From contig JAITAX010000176.1 in assembly GCA_031283865.1 (NCBI GenBank), positions 1-6,427 on the forward strand: DNA of 6,427 bases, given 5' to 3'. The position numbers and the translations under genes are program-made. Below are positions 5,479 through 6,427 of this stretch, one piece after another. A model generated the notes under the pieces. It did no database searches. It saw only the letters and a list, made by a program, of their open reading frames with translations, and was not told the origin of the DNA. The number at the start of each line of letters is the position of its first letter. Position 1 is the first letter of the stretch. This stretch comes from Eubacteriales Family XIII. Incertae Sedis bacterium. GTDB lineage: Bacteria > Bacillota > Clostridia > Peptostreptococcales > Anaerovoracaceae.

Positions 5479-6219
5479 ATGAACACGGAGGACTTGTCGC
5501 TGGAAGACGTCGATCTGTTTTTTGGCAAAAAGCAGATTCTGCGCGGGATTTGTCTCAGGGTCCGGCCCGGCGAGATCTGCGGTCTGCTCGGACCCTCAGG
5601 CTGCGGGAAAACCACGCTGGTACGGATTGCGGCCGGGATTCTGCGGGCCTCTCGCGGGCGGGCCGTCGTGCTGGGCGAATCCATGCCCAAGCTCCTCGCT
5701 ATGGCGCGGATCGGGTATATGGCGCAGGGGGATGCGCTGTATCCGGCCCTGAGTGCGGAGGAAAACCTGCAGTTTTTCGGAAGCGTCTACGGGCTTCGCG
5801 GAAAGGCGCTGCGCGCGCGCATCGCGGAGCTGGCGGAAACGGTAAATCTGAGCGAGGATATGAAAAAGCCGGTTCATCTGTATTCCGGCGGCATGAAGCG
5901 GCGGCTTTCGCTCATTGCGGCGCTGCTGCACAAACCCTCCGTGCTGATACTCGACGAGCCGACGGTGGGGATAGACCCCCTGCTCCGGCGCGGCATATGG
6001 GCGCATCTGCGCGGCGTTGCGCAGGAGGGCGCCGTGATTCTCGTCACGACGCACGTCATGGACGAGGCGGAGCAGTGCAACCGAATCGCGATGTTGCGCG
6101 ACGGCGCCTTGCTCGCGCTGGGGACGCGGGACGAGATTCTGTCGGCGGCCGGGGCGGTCGGCCTCGAAGAAGCCTTTGTGCGGTTCAGCGGCGGTGCGCC
6201 CGAGGAGGGAGCGGTATGA
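5479..6219 (+). CDS. ABC transporter ATP-binding protein (ABC-2 exporter type)
   Basis: This 246-residue ATPase subunit powers an exporter together with the permease that follows. All nucleotide-binding motifs are present: Walker A GPSGCGKTT (38-46), Q-loop Q83 in YMAQGDALYP, the ABC signature YSGGMKRRLSL (135-145), Walker B LILDEPT (156-162) with catalytic E160, D-loop GIDP (164-167) and switch H192 in TTHVMDEAEQC. The LYSGGMKRR signature and the short C-terminus after 230 are typical of DrrA/YbhF-like subunits of ABC-2 systems, which export drugs, lipids or polysaccharides or give self-resistance; the substrate cannot be told. It has its own promoter with an operator-like dyad. Its stop overlaps the next gene's start by 4 bp (ATGA, 6216-6219), which indicates translational coupling. 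The length is normal and nothing is missing. Confidence 0.95.
   Translation: MNTEDLSLEDVDLFFGKKQILRGICLRVRPGEICGLLGPSGCGKTTLVRIAAGILRASRGRAVVLGESMPKLLAMARIGYMAQGDALYPALSAEENLQFFGSVYGLRGKALRARIAELAETVNLSEDMKKPVHLYSGGMKRRLSLIAALLHKPSVLILDEPTVGIDPLLRRGIWAHLRGVAQEGAVILVTTHVMDEAEQCNRIAMLRDGALLALGTRDEILSAAGAVGLEEAFVRFSGGAPEEGAV
6203..6208 (+). promoter_or_regulatory. Ribosome binding site of the ABC permease, inside the ATPase gene
   Basis: AGGAGG at 6203-6208 lies in the last codons of the ATPase gene, 7 nt before ATG 6216. It supports that start and the 4-bp gene overlap. Confidence 0.85.
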
Positions 6220-6427
6220 GGGTTTTTGCTTTGGCGCTGCGCATCCTGCGGCAGATGCGGCGGGATCGACGGACGCTCGCGCTGATGCTGTTTGCGCCGC
6301 TGATCGTACTCTCCCTGATGTATTTGGTGCTGGATACGGGCGACCCGGCGGTTCGGATCGCGCTGGTTCACGTGCCCGCGGACTACGCGGAACGGCTGGA
6401 TCGCTTCCACGCGGAGGCGCGCCGCTA
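6216..6427 (+). CDS. ABC-2 type permease, N-terminal part (cut by window end)
   Basis: Seventy codons are visible, open to the window end. The protein starts with a basic amphipathic stretch (residues 2-21, with LRILRQMRRDRRT), then one membrane segment at about 22-39 (LALMLFAPLIVLSLMYLV), followed by a more polar part (DPAVRIALVHVPADYAERL). This is the usual beginning of ABC-2 permeases of the YbhR/YbhS kind: a first helix after a conserved RDRRT-like motif, then a large extracytoplasmic domain before the remaining helices. The gene overlaps the ATPase by 4 bp and has its own ribosome binding site, so the two products are probably made together and form the exporter. A further permease or regulator gene may follow beyond 6427. 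The family is inferred from the motif, hydrophobicity and context. Confidence 0.85.
   Translation, partial: MRVFALALRILRQMRRDRRTLALMLFAPLIVLSLMYLVLDTGDPAVRIALVHVPADYAERLDRFHAEARR

Overview
The window is a GC-rich bacterial chromosome segment, most likely from an anaerobic Bacillota (Clostridia-like) organism. This rests on four observations: strong AGGAGG-type ribosome binding sites, sigma-A-type promoters with 17-bp spacers, a HutP-family protein, and a class A penicillin-binding protein with the architecture common in clostridia. I cannot name a genus. Gene density is ordinary, and no phage, IS, CRISPR, tRNA or rRNA is visible. Long open frames antisense to the penicillin-binding protein gene are by-products of GC-rich codon usage.

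Layout: (1) 1-298, + strand, is the C-terminal end of the electron transfer flavoprotein alpha subunit (etfA), followed by a strong intrinsic terminator at 318-364. (2) 425-3973, - strand and convergent with etfA, is a large bifunctional class A penicillin-binding protein (GT51 transglycosylase plus transpeptidase) of 1182 residues. It has long low-complexity ends and a Cys-containing C-terminal segment. Its start has no good Shine-Dalgarno sequence and sits where a consensus TATAAT predicts transcription to begin, so the mRNA may be leaderless. (3) 3974-4220 is a 247-bp divergent intergenic region holding the two promoters. (4) 4221-4637, +, is a HutP-family protein, followed by 4681-5259, +, an FMN-binding flavin reductase/flavoredoxin-like protein. 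The two are probably co-transcribed and are separated by a hairpin that straddles the hutP stop codon. (5) 5260-5478 is an intergenic region. It holds a degenerate 58-bp copy of the flavin reductase 3' end, a GC hairpin, a near-consensus promoter and a dyad at the predicted transcription start that looks like a repressor operator. (6) 5479-6219 and 6216-6427 (cut by the window), +, are an ABC exporter operon: an ATPase, then an ABC-2-type permease overlapping it by 4 bp.

The genes do not form one pathway. They are an energy-metabolism gene (etfA), a cell-wall synthesis gene, a small RNA-binding-protein/redox operon and a probably repressor-controlled export operon. I did not find a clearly new biological system. 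The points most worth checking are the possible leaderless start of the penicillin-binding protein, the HutP homologue with no histidine-utilisation genes nearby, the decayed partial duplication of the flavin reductase gene, the operator-like dyad in front of the ABC operon, and a His-to-Pro difference in EtfA near the flavin site.
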